NCBI RefSeq assembly: GCF_017313785.1
Contig: NZ_JAFLNL010000007.1
Span: forward strand, 208,186-272,185
Direction of reading: 5' to 3'
DNA length: 64,000 nt
Source of the DNA: Flagellimonas aurea
Lineage (GTDB): Bacteria; Bacteroidota; Bacteroidia; Flavobacteriales; Flavobacteriaceae
In this document: positions 53,500 through 62,318 of the stretch, one piece after another
Layout of the letters: each line of letters begins with the position of its first letter
Position numbering within the stretch: position 1 is the first letter of the stretch
Translations under genes and position numbers: made by a program
Notes under the pieces: generated by a model
What the model was told of the DNA's origin: nothing
What the model saw: only the letters and a program-made list of their open reading frames with translations
The model's database searches: none

Positions 53500-55467
53500 A
53501 TGCAAGCTCGGCTAAAAACAACCTCATCAACACCATGTGCCGCTATGGGTCGTGGTCGTATTTTGATTATTCTTTTTCTACTATTGGGTATCGGTGTTGG
53601 CTTTGGGCAAACGGTTTCCATAACCGCAAGCGAACCTAATGCCAGCGAGGCAGGCCTTACTTCTGGTGAGTTTACTATTTCTGTAACAGGAGGTACAGCT
53701 TTAACAACTGTAGAAGTTTTCTTCGAAGTCGATGCTAGCAGCACGGCCACACCAGGAGTTGATTATACGACATTGTCACCGCCAGTGAGTGTTTTTATTC
53801 CCTTGTTGGGTGGAGGTAATGGTTCAGAGACATTGGACGTCGATGTATTGCAAGATCCTCTGGTGGAGTTTGATGAAACAGTGATTGTTAATCTACTGGA
53901 AGATGATGATTATGATTTGGCTCCTAATCCTGCTAATAGAACAGCTACGGTAACTATTATTAGCGAAGATCTCCCCGATGGTACCTGTACCAATTTGGCA
54001 GCCCCTAACTTAGATACCACAGAGCCCACAGTGTTCTGCGAGGCCATATTTGTGGATTTGGACAATTATGTAAACAATGTTAACGGACCTGGGGGAACCC
54101 AACTGGTGTGGTCCAGAAACCCTTCCCCAGATAACGTTGATGATCAAATTGACAGTAATATAGAAGATGGCTCCGGTGTTTACTATGGATTCTATTACGA
54201 TAATGCCAATGACTGTTACGGCGCTAGCTTGGAGCTGGAACTGGAAAGAAATTTTACCCCTACCATTATAGAGACCACTGCAGAACAGATTTGTGGCTCG
54301 GGAACATCCGTATTAACGGTTACAGCTGAGGTAGAGGACTTGAGCGCCATAACCTATAGCTGGTTCGATAGTTTGGATACAAATGCAAGTCCTATCGCAA
54401 CAGGAACCACCTTTGAGACCGGAGAGTTAACGGAAACAACCTCTTTTTATGTTTCCGCAGCGTCCAATGAATGTGCCTCCGAAAGAGAAGAAGTTGTGGT
54501 CACCGTGAATAATGAACCTTTGGCCGGAGCTCCGGTGGATGGATTGCAAGCATGTAATGTTTCCAGTGATGAAGGGCCAAACGCTTTCGATTTGGATGAT
54601 GGGCTTATTGGTCAAGATCCTGGGACTTGGACTGTAATTACCGACCCATCTGAAGGAAATGTGACCATTGGTGCCGAAAATGTGGTTGATTTTACTGGGC
54701 TTCCCAGTGGGGATTACATTTTTGAATATACCACGAATACTGTTGGAAACTGTACGGAAACAGCTTCGGCACAGATTACCATAACCGTACAGGATTGTAT
54801 TTCCAATGAAGCCATTGATTTGGCCATAACAAAAACGGTGGAAGGTAGGGATGCCTATTTGTTAGGGGAAGAAATAGTTTTTGTCATCAATGTTGAAAAT
54901 GTGGATGAAAATTTGGTGATGGATATTGTGGTCACCGATATGCTTGATGAAAATTTTGAATTCTTGAATGCAGAAGCAACCTTAGGGAACTATGATTCAG
55001 GTACTGGAGAATGGACCATCCCGGAAATGACCCCTGCCGATTTGAATGCAACACTCACCATAACAGTAAGAGCAAGAGGTGTAGGGGATATTCCGAATAC
55101 GGCAGCATTGGTATCCTCGGTGCCTGTGGATGGAAATCCTGAGAACAACACGGGCACTATATCCGTGAACGTAAATCGAAGCCAATGTGTTTATCCAGGC
55201 ACTATATGTAATATTTTCTCGCCCAATGGGGACGGGTACAACGATACCCTTACCTTGGTTGGCGACCACCTATTCCCCAATAATACATTTGAAGTATTCG
55301 ACCGCTACGGCAATAGCGTTTTCCAAATGGATGGATATGATAGTTCTTGGGACGGAACAGGCAAGAATGGCGATTTGCCCAAGGGTACCTATTTCTATGT
55401 TCTGGACTTGAATGGAGACGGAACGGATGTGTTAAAAGGATGGATACAAATTGTAAGAGACAACTAA
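53500..55467 (+). CDS. T9SS type-B cargo with Calx-beta, DUF11-like and CHU_C C-terminal domains
   Basis: A 655-residue secreted protein. A signal peptide (about 17-36, preceded by a basic start) is followed by a Calx-beta repeat (about 38-155), ig-like segments (about 160-430), a DUF11-like beta domain (about 440-560) and the gliding motility-associated C-terminal domain (CHU_C, about 568-655) with IFSPNGDGYNDTL and FEVFDRYGN. That terminal domain is a type-B T9SS sorting signal, so the protein leaves via SprA and is probably attached to the surface. ATG 53500 is used; ATG 53545 is another possible start. It is followed by a PorP/SprF gene after 1 base. Its ligand is unknown. Confidence 0.88.
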   Translation: MQARLKTTSSTPCAAMGRGRILIILFLLLGIGVGFGQTVSITASEPNASEAGLTSGEFTISVTGGTALTTVEVFFEVDASSTATPGVDYTTLSPPVSVFIPLLGGGNGSETLDVDVLQDPLVEFDETVIVNLLEDDDYDLAPNPANRTATVTIISEDLPDGTCTNLAAPNLDTTEPTVFCEAIFVDLDNYVNNVNGPGGTQLVWSRNPSPDNVDDQIDSNIEDGSGVYYGFYYDNANDCYGASLELELERNFTPTIIETTAEQICGSGTSVLTVTAEVEDLSAITYSWFDSLDTNASPIATGTTFETGELTETTSFYVSAASNECASEREEVVVTVNNEPLAGAPVDGLQACNVSSDEGPNAFDLDDGLIGQDPGTWTVITDPSEGNVTIGAENVVDFTGLPSGDYIFEYTTNTVGNCTETASAQITITVQDCISNEAIDLAITKTVEGRDAYLLGEEIVFVINVENVDENLVMDIVVTDMLDENFEFLNAEATLGNYDSGTGEWTIPEMTPADLNATLTITVRARGVGDIPNTAALVSSVPVDGNPENNTGTISVNVNRSQCVYPGTICNIFSPNGDGYNDTLTLVGDHLFPNNTFEVFDRYGNSVFQMDGYDSSWDGTGKNGDLPKGTYFYVLDLNGDGTDVLKGWIQIVRDN

Positions 55468-55468
55468 A

Positions 55469-56461
55469 ATGCCAGATATAAAAAGTTTGTTGAAATACCG
55501 AATATCGTTGCTCACACTTTGCGCGGCCCTTGGCTCAATGTACGGGCAAAAGGAGCCGCAGTACACCCAGTACATGTACAATATAGGTAGTTTTAACCCT
55601 GCGTACGTAGGTACTGTGGAAAGCCCTGAAATAATCGGGTTGTACCGTTCGCAATGGATGGATATCGATGGAGCCCCTACAACCATTCGTGCAGGTGCCA
55701 ATATCCCTTTTAAGAATGAAAAAATGGGATTGGGAATCAATGTGGTGAACGATGTTCTAGGGCCATCCACCCAAACATATTTTGATATTGCCTATTCCTA
55801 TCAAATCCAATTATCCCAAGAAACCAAGCTCTCTTTTGGACTAAATGCCGGGGGGTCAATGCTAGATATAGATTATTCCAAAGGTAATTTTGAAAACCCA
55901 TCGGACCCGTCAATATTAGGAGGTAAATACAATAGTTTTTATCCCACCGTGGGGGCAGGGCTTTTTATGTACCATGAAGAAGATTGGTACCTTGGGGTCT
56001 CCGTGCCCAACTTTTTGACCAATGCACTGTACAACAACGAAGTGGCCACCATTGTAGAAGATAATATGCAATTCAATGCCATTGGAGGGTATGTGTTCAA
56101 ATTGGGAGGACAGACCAAGTTTAAGCCCGCTTTTTTGGTAAATTACTTAGAAGGTTCCCCGGTGACGGTTAACCTATCGGCGAACTTTCAGTTTTTGGAC
56201 GCCCTTACCATTGGTGGGTCGTATCGATTGGACAATGCTGTGAGCGGATTGGCGGGGCTTCAGATTTCTAATGGCATGTTTATCGGATATTCTTATGATT
56301 ACGCAACCAATGGTCTGGGTGAATACAGCGGTGGTTCCCATGAAGCGATCATCAAGTTTTATATAGGACGGGGCGGGTTTGGTTCCGGAGGCAATAGGTC
56401 CAAGGATAAAAAATCGAACGACAATAAAGGAAAGCAAATAGATTCCCCTAGATTTTTCTAA
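55469..56461 (+). CDS. PorP/SprF family protein paired with the type-B cargo
   Basis: A 330-residue outer-membrane barrel with a signal-like N-terminus (about 1-26) and the hallmark segment PQYTQYMYNIGSFNPAYVGTVESPEIIGLYRSQW. The rest is alternating beta strands. Its start lies one base after the cargo stop, and the OmpA-type gene begins one base after its own stop. In flavobacteria SprF is needed for secretion of the adjacent SprB, so a dedicated partner role for the 53500 cargo is likely (inference). The C-terminal tail is basic and rich in Lys and Asn. Confidence 0.93.
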   Translation: MPDIKSLLKYRISLLTLCAALGSMYGQKEPQYTQYMYNIGSFNPAYVGTVESPEIIGLYRSQWMDIDGAPTTIRAGANIPFKNEKMGLGINVVNDVLGPSTQTYFDIAYSYQIQLSQETKLSFGLNAGGSMLDIDYSKGNFENPSDPSILGGKYNSFYPTVGAGLFMYHEEDWYLGVSVPNFLTNALYNNEVATIVEDNMQFNAIGGYVFKLGGQTKFKPAFLVNYLEGSPVTVNLSANFQFLDALTIGGSYRLDNAVSGLAGLQISNGMFIGYSYDYATNGLGEYSGGSHEAIIKFYIGRGGFGSGGNRSKDKKSNDNKGKQIDSPRFF

Positions 56462-56462
56462 C

Positions 56463-58409
56463 ATGAGTCAAGTAAAAAACATACAATTGACACTTTGGGC
56501 TTGCCTGCTGGGCATGGTGTTCGGCTTTGCTCAAAAAAGAAATTCCCCAGGAGATGTCTTCTTTTTTCAGTACGAATATCAAAAAGCGGTCGATGCTTAT
56601 GAGAAGCAACTTTCAAAAGGAGTTCTCACAAAAAAGCAGTTCCTTAATCTGGCAGATGCTTATTTTGAAGTAGATAATTTTGAAAAAGCGTCCAAGACCT
56701 ACATGGAAATCTTTGGAAAGGATTCTTTGATGGATGCCCATCATTACAACAAGATGCTTAGAAGCCTGTCCCAAAATCCCAATACCGAAGGAACGACTGA
56801 ATTTTTAGCCAAAGTTTCGTCGAGTTTTCCCAAAGAATTGATGGAAAACATGGAGTTCAATAAGCAACTTTTGAAAAACGGTTCACAAGAAAATCAGTTG
56901 GAGTATGATATCTTCAATTTGAACGGAAATAGTCCCCAAACCGATTTTGCTCCAAGCTTTTATGACAGTAAGCTTTTGTTTTCCAGTGGACGCCAAGTCA
57001 ATAAAAAATTGCGATATGAGCCAGGCAATGAGGGATACTTCCATATTTATGAGTCCAACATTCAGCCTACTGGCCTAGTTGCCTCCGTACAGTTGTTCAA
57101 ATCGTTGAAGGACACGGATTACCACGAAGCAACACCATTCTATTCATCAAAATTGAACAGTGTTTTTTATGTGCTGTCCAACACCGAGAATGGGGAACTG
57201 GCCTTTGATTCCAACGGAAAGAATGCCTTGGCAATTGCCAAACAGGTCATTGGGGGGTCATATCAGTTGTTGTTAAAAGATTTGAGTACTTCTTTCTATT
57301 ATCCATTTTATGATGATGCTAGCGGTAAGCTTTATTTTTCGGCTGATTTTGAGGATAGTTATGGCGGTACGGATATCTATTATGTGTACACCAATAATGG
57401 GCAGGTAATGTCCGCTCCAATCAATTTGGGTCCTAGAATCAATTCACCCGGAAACGAGGTTGCACCGTACATATTTGAGAACAGTCTTTATTTCGCGTCC
57501 GATGTGTTTTATGGTCTTGGTGGTATGGATATCTATAAATCCAACATAGAGGATGATGGTTTTGGGACTCCCATCAATTTGGGAGAACCCATCAACACCG
57601 AATTCGATGATTTTGGAATGATAATCCGTAACGACGGAGATGGCTTGTTGGGCTATTTTGCATCCAACCGTAAAGGAGGTAAAGGAAAGGATGATATATA
57701 TGGGTTTAAGGTGGATGAAAAACCAGGTCTCAAGACTATCACATTTAAAGGTACTGTGGTAAACCAGAGCGGTTCTTCCAAAACGGTTCCCAACGTAGAA
57801 ATTGGTCTTTGGGACATGAACGGGACTGTGTTGGCAAAAACAACTTCGGATGAAAATGGGGAATATCGTTTGGAAATTCCATACGAGAGCGAGTTGGTAT
57901 TGGATGCATCCAAAGAGCGATATTCAAGATATATCAAGAAATTTGTACAGGATGAATTGGATGCTTTACAGAATACCACTTTCGATATTCCCGTTTCACT
58001 TTATGATGATCTAGTGGAAGAAAGGGAAGGTCAAAAAGTAGTGAAATTGGATGACTTTTATTTTAATACCGGGTCCACACAACTGAATGACGGTATCAAA
58101 CAGGAGCTTGCCAAAGTTGTTGACTTCGTCAAAGCATTCCCAGATGCGCAACTACGAATAGAAACCTATACGGACAGTCGAGGAGGGAGCAGCACCAATT
58201 TTAAGCTTACACAAGCACGTTCCGATGCCATTAAAAAATATTTAGTGGAAAGTGGTGTGCCGGCCACAACTATTTTATACTCTATTGGCTACGGAGAGGA
58301 TAAAATCTTGAACAATTGTACCAATGGAGTGTTCTGTTTGGAAACATTGCACAAAAAGAACCAACGTTCCTTGGTGGTGGTTCTCAACGATAATGTCCTG
58401 TTCGATTAA
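56463..58409 (+). CDS. OmpA-family protein with TPR, WD40-like and carboxypeptidase-regulatory domains (PorE-like)
   Basis: A 648-residue exported protein. After a signal peptide come TPR-like helices (about 30-110), PD40/WD40-like beta-propeller repeats (about 150-410; e.g. KLYFSADFEDSYGGTDIYYV and NSLYFASDVFYGLGGMDIYKS), a carboxypeptidase regulatory-like domain (about 420-510) and a C-terminal OmpA peptidoglycan-binding domain (about 535-648, RIETYTDSRGG and LTQARSDAIKKYL). The order is that of PorE-like T9SS components. It closes a cargo-PorP-OmpA operon, and its stop abuts the stop of the convergent Nramp-like gene. Confidence 0.88.
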   Translation: MSQVKNIQLTLWACLLGMVFGFAQKRNSPGDVFFFQYEYQKAVDAYEKQLSKGVLTKKQFLNLADAYFEVDNFEKASKTYMEIFGKDSLMDAHHYNKMLRSLSQNPNTEGTTEFLAKVSSSFPKELMENMEFNKQLLKNGSQENQLEYDIFNLNGNSPQTDFAPSFYDSKLLFSSGRQVNKKLRYEPGNEGYFHIYESNIQPTGLVASVQLFKSLKDTDYHEATPFYSSKLNSVFYVLSNTENGELAFDSNGKNALAIAKQVIGGSYQLLLKDLSTSFYYPFYDDASGKLYFSADFEDSYGGTDIYYVYTNNGQVMSAPINLGPRINSPGNEVAPYIFENSLYFASDVFYGLGGMDIYKSNIEDDGFGTPINLGEPINTEFDDFGMIIRNDGDGLLGYFASNRKGGKGKDDIYGFKVDEKPGLKTITFKGTVVNQSGSSKTVPNVEIGLWDMNGTVLAKTTSDENGEYRLEIPYESELVLDASKERYSRYIKKFVQDELDALQNTTFDIPVSLYDDLVEEREGQKVVKLDDFYFNTGSTQLNDGIKQELAKVVDFVKAFPDAQLRIETYTDSRGGSSTNFKLTQARSDAIKKYLVESGVPATTILYSIGYGEDKILNNCTNGVFCLETLHKKNQRSLVVVLNDNVLFD

Positions 58410-59654
58410 TTAAATCAACAGCATCCAGCAATAGTACAAAGCAAACAGTGATAAAAAAAGCATTCCACAGTACGTTAATATCCTGAGTCCTATTTGTGGT
58501 CTGTGCTCTTCAGGCATATCCTTGCCTGTTACTGTTTTAAGGTTCATCCATCCCAGTAATGGTGCAAAAACAAAGGATACAAATGTGGCTAGGGCCACGA
58601 GATTTCCCATGTTGGCACTGAACAAACTTATAACGATCCAGTTGATCCAAGCCATTGCAATGACCATCAAAGCAAAGGTATGTCTGCCATTGTAAATGTT
58701 TTTTTGGGGAAACAGTTTCTGAAGGACATCCAAGCTTACCCTGGAAATGGCATCATGGGCCGTCATACAAGTACTGAACATGGTTGCGAATGCCGCAACG
58801 GCAATAAAGAAATAGGCCCAACTCCCAATATGGGTTGTAAAGAGACTTACCAGTTGGTCTGCAAAGATTACGGAATTATTGCTAAGTTCAATTCCTGTTC
58901 CGTAGAGGGTCATCCATCCAATAATCATAAAAAACAGGGCCAGAACCGCTGTCAGAATATATCCAACATTGAATTCTTGCAATGCAAGTTTAAGCGATGG
59001 CTTGTTCTTCATGGTTTTTAAATTTTCCATGCCCCATAAACTCACCCATCCAGATGCTTCTACGGCTGTTGGCATCCATCCAACTAGCCCGATCAAAAAT
59101 AAAATTCCGACCTCGTTGAAAATCTCGGGTCTTTGGTAAGATGCGGCATTAGGTACCGGACCTTTTTGTAACACCATAACAGTTGTTATCAAGAGAGCGA
59201 TAAAGAGAATGGTAATTACGGCTTTCAAAGAATTTTCCAGAAATCGATATTTCCCAATGATGAGCAAAAGACTTATGAATACAAAAAGTCCAAATGCAAT
59301 CGCCCCCGCTCCCAAGGAAGTTACCTCGAACAAGTTCATGAACAATCCAGCGGTCACAACATACAATGCCGCCAAAATGGTAAAGGTGGAAATCAACGTT
59401 ACAAAGGCATAGATGTACAAATAGGTCTTTCCTAGATTGGTATACCCCTCTATCAAGCTTTTTTCCGTTACCGTGGTGTACCGTATCCCAAATTCAAAAA
59501 AAGGATACTTGAGCAAATTGGCCAAAATAATGGGAATCACCATCACCCATCCATATTGGGCTCCTGCTTTGGTGGACAGTACCAAATGCGATGTGCCAAT
59601 GGCCATACTGGCGAACAATAGGCCAGGGCCAAGCGCTTTCAACAGTGCCTTCAT
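58410..59654 (-). CDS. Divergent Nramp-related transporter
   Basis: A 414-residue protein with about 11 helices, alignable with Nramp metal transporters at the LGPGLLFAS start of helix 1. However, the metal-site motifs differ: where Nramp has DPGN in helix 1, this protein has an IGTSHLV segment, and the helix 6 (A/M)xMPH region reads VGWMPTAVEASGW. The usual Asp, Asn and Met metal ligands are thus missing. It might carry a different ion or a non-metal substrate. It is a single gene, convergent with the OmpA-type gene and with stop codons directly adjoining. Confidence 0.78.
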   Translation of the reverse strand: MKALLKALGPGLLFASMAIGTSHLVLSTKAGAQYGWVMVIPIILANLLKYPFFEFGIRYTTVTEKSLIEGYTNLGKTYLYIYAFVTLISTFTILAALYVVTAGLFMNLFEVTSLGAGAIAFGLFVFISLLLIIGKYRFLENSLKAVITILFIALLITTVMVLQKGPVPNAASYQRPEIFNEVGILFLIGLVGWMPTAVEASGWVSLWGMENLKTMKNKPSLKLALQEFNVGYILTAVLALFFMIIGWMTLYGTGIELSNNSVIFADQLVSLFTTHIGSWAYFFIAVAAFATMFSTCMTAHDAISRVSLDVLQKLFPQKNIYNGRHTFALMVIAMAWINWIVISLFSANMGNLVALATFVSFVFAPLLGWMNLKTVTGKDMPEEHRPQIGLRILTYCGMLFLSLFALYYCWMLLI

Positions 59655-59733
59655 GCAGCTTGTTTGTTAATTTTCAGGCAGGAAGATATGTTTTTTTTGT
59701 TGAAATTTTTCAGTTTCCTGTGGTGACAGTCTT

Positions 59734-62109
59734 TTATTCTTTTCCTAAAAGTGATTTTTGGAACAGCTTAAAAATACGGGTATATTCATCCGTCCAACTA
59801 CTTGGTTCCACAAAGCCATGTCGCTCTACGGGATACACTGCCATTTCCCAGTTTTCCTTGCCAAGTTCTATCAGCTTTTGCGATAGGCGTACCATGTCCT
59901 GAAAATGCACATTATCGTCCACCATACCGTGAAGAATCAAAAGGTCACCCTGTAATCCATCTGCAAAATAGATAGGGGAGCTTCGTTTATAGGCCAAACT
60001 GTCGGTGGCAGGCGTGTTCAATATTCGAGCCGTGTAGCCATGGTTGTAGGCCGCCCAATCGCCCACGGAACGTATTGCCCCTCCGGCACTAAATGTTTCC
60101 GGCGCGTTGAACATTCCCATTAATGTAATAAACCCGCCATAGGAACCACCGTAGATTCCGATTTTGTCTGAATCAATACCGTATTGCTCCTTTAGCATAT
60201 TGGCGCCGTCCACTTGGTCGGAAAGATCCTTCCCGCCCATGTGACGGTAGATTCCAGTCCTCCAATCCCTGCCATAACCAGCACTTCCACGATAATCAAT
60301 ATCAAGTACTGTATAGCCATTGTCAACCAAAAGATTATGGAACATATATTCCCTAAAATAAGAGCTCCACCATTTATGTGCATTTTGAAGATAGCCCGCA
60401 CCATGTACAAAAATTACGGCTGCTTTGTTTTTTACAGATGCATCCGGTTGGTAGAGTCTGGCATGTACTTCCGCGCCATCGGATGCGTTAAAAGTGATGA
60501 TTTCAGGGTCCTTCCAGTCGTAGGATTTAAATTCATCCGTATTGGAGTGGGTGATTTGTTCGGCTTCTTTATTTTCTCCGGTCTCTACGGGATTATCTTT
60601 GATAAACAATTCGGTAGGTTTGTTGGAGTAGGAGTATAAAATTGCCATTTTTTTCTCATCGGGAGAGAGTACTACATCATTTCTACCCGTCTTGTTGGTC
60701 AACTGTTCCCATTTACCTCCTTTTAGTTTCATGCTGTAAAACTGTCGGTCTCCGGGGTGCGTTTTATTGGAAGTAAAGTACCACCTGTCTTTATCTGTGG
60801 AGAGGAAAGCATCGTAAATTTCAAAAGAACCCGAGGTAAGGGCATCTGTTTTCTTACTGTCGATATCTACGGTATATAAATGGGAGTAGCCTGTTTTTTC
60901 CGACATGAACCAAACCTTATCATCACCGGGCATCCATCCGAGCGAGCCACCGCCCCATCTGCCAATTCCAGGGCCGGCGATCCAAGCCTCATCATGCTGG
61001 CGGTCCAATTGTTCTACTTTTCCCGTTTTTGGGTCCAGCAATACAATCCAACGGTCTTTGTAATCGTTGGCTTGAATATCCAGCACAGCTTTTGTTCCGT
61101 TTGAATTCCAAGTTGGGCCATTAATAAAACCGATGCGATTATCATTTTCATATGTTTTATCAGGATAATCCTTGGTGTATTCCGGAATGTAATCCAAACC
61201 TTCCAAATTGTCTAAAACCACCGGATAGCTCTTTCGAGCTTTAATGTCATAAATGAACATTTCGTATTCCGTAGGTTCGTCTCCCACTTTGGAACGTGTG
61301 TTCTGGTCTTCGGTATAGCCGGATTCTGTTACAAAATGAGGCACAATGGTGCCTTTGGAATCGGGTCTGTCCATCAATACATAAGTGATAAAGCTACCGG
61401 AAGGGTCAATTTCCAGATTGATTACCGGCTTGCCCTTGGTTTCAATTTCTAGGGGCTCCAAGGCTTCCAACTGACTGCTTATCTCTTCCCCTCTGTCATT
61501 TTTTGCCTTACGCTCCTGCAAAACATCGAATATTTCCAATTGGTCCTGGTAAAGCCATTCATCTTTGGAATCACGTTGCGGTTCTTTGTTTTTTGATTTT
61601 ACGAACCTCGTTTTTTGCTCAAGAAGACCGGAGGCAATGTTCCAAGTAAATAGCTCGTCATTTTTCTCAAAAGCGATGCTCTTGCCATTATCCGTAAAAT
61701 GCGGACCACTTTCCCTAGCTTGTGTTTTGGTAATTGGTTTGGATTGATAGGTATTGAGGTCCAACAAGAAAATATCGCCGTTTTTTGAATAGACCGCTTG
61801 TGTTTTGTCTTGATTATAGATCAATCGGGATGAGGGGAGTGAGTTGGCCGTTAAAAAATCAATTTTTTTGGTATCCTTGGTAGAAACGGAATAGGCATAT
61901 AATGAATCGCTAAGGGAGCCGTCTGGATTCCAATCAAAATACAATGTTTTGCTATCAGTGGCCCAATGAGCATTGGACGGTCTAGGGCCTACGAAGGCGT
62001 CACCTTGCATTATATCCTTGATCTGTAAAGAAGAAATATTGCCCTTTTGTGCGGTTAATAAACCTAGGCCAATAAGAAAGAATGCAAGGAAAGTAGAGGT
62101 TCTTAGCAT
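59734..62109 (-). CDS. S9 family prolyl oligopeptidase/dipeptidyl peptidase-like enzyme
   Basis: A 791-residue secreted serine peptidase. Signal peptide about 1-20 (ending LTAQ), then a beta-propeller domain (about 30-510) and an alpha/beta hydrolase domain (about 530-791). The catalytic triad is visible: Ser in GIYGGSYGGFITLMG, Asp in LILHGMVDDNVHF, His in VERHGFVEPSSW. Substrates are expected to be short peptides, often proline-containing. Whether it cleaves dipeptides or longer oligopeptides is not clear. It is divergent from the GMC oxidoreductase gene. Confidence 0.92.
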   Translation of the reverse strand: MLRTSTFLAFFLIGLGLLTAQKGNISSLQIKDIMQGDAFVGPRPSNAHWATDSKTLYFDWNPDGSLSDSLYAYSVSTKDTKKIDFLTANSLPSSRLIYNQDKTQAVYSKNGDIFLLDLNTYQSKPITKTQARESGPHFTDNGKSIAFEKNDELFTWNIASGLLEQKTRFVKSKNKEPQRDSKDEWLYQDQLEIFDVLQERKAKNDRGEEISSQLEALEPLEIETKGKPVINLEIDPSGSFITYVLMDRPDSKGTIVPHFVTESGYTEDQNTRSKVGDEPTEYEMFIYDIKARKSYPVVLDNLEGLDYIPEYTKDYPDKTYENDNRIGFINGPTWNSNGTKAVLDIQANDYKDRWIVLLDPKTGKVEQLDRQHDEAWIAGPGIGRWGGGSLGWMPGDDKVWFMSEKTGYSHLYTVDIDSKKTDALTSGSFEIYDAFLSTDKDRWYFTSNKTHPGDRQFYSMKLKGGKWEQLTNKTGRNDVVLSPDEKKMAILYSYSNKPTELFIKDNPVETGENKEAEQITHSNTDEFKSYDWKDPEIITFNASDGAEVHARLYQPDASVKNKAAVIFVHGAGYLQNAHKWWSSYFREYMFHNLLVDNGYTVLDIDYRGSAGYGRDWRTGIYRHMGGKDLSDQVDGANMLKEQYGIDSDKIGIYGGSYGGFITLMGMFNAPETFSAGGAIRSVGDWAAYNHGYTARILNTPATDSLAYKRSSPIYFADGLQGDLLILHGMVDDNVHFQDMVRLSQKLIELGKENWEMAVYPVERHGFVEPSSWTDEYTRIFKLFQKSLLGKE

Positions 62110-62228
62110 GGTGGTAGAATTTTTTTTGATAAAGTTAGTTTGTCAAATATCGTTTATTTTGATGAGTTTATTGAATAGGAAACTTAAAGGAAAACTAGAA
62201 AACTCCTCGGTTTTATTCGTAGAAAAAG

Positions 62229-62236
62229 TATCTTTA
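62229..62236 (+). promoter_or_regulatory. Possible -7 element of the GMC gene
   Basis: TATCTTTA is a TAnnTTTR match 82 bases before the ATG. No -33 TTG is present at the right distance. Confidence 0.28.
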
Positions 62237-62318
62237 AAACGAACAAAAGGTAACTAAGATTAAATCATTTCATTTAATTTTTTGAATTTCAATCAATTAA
62301 ATTAAACCAAACCAACAA

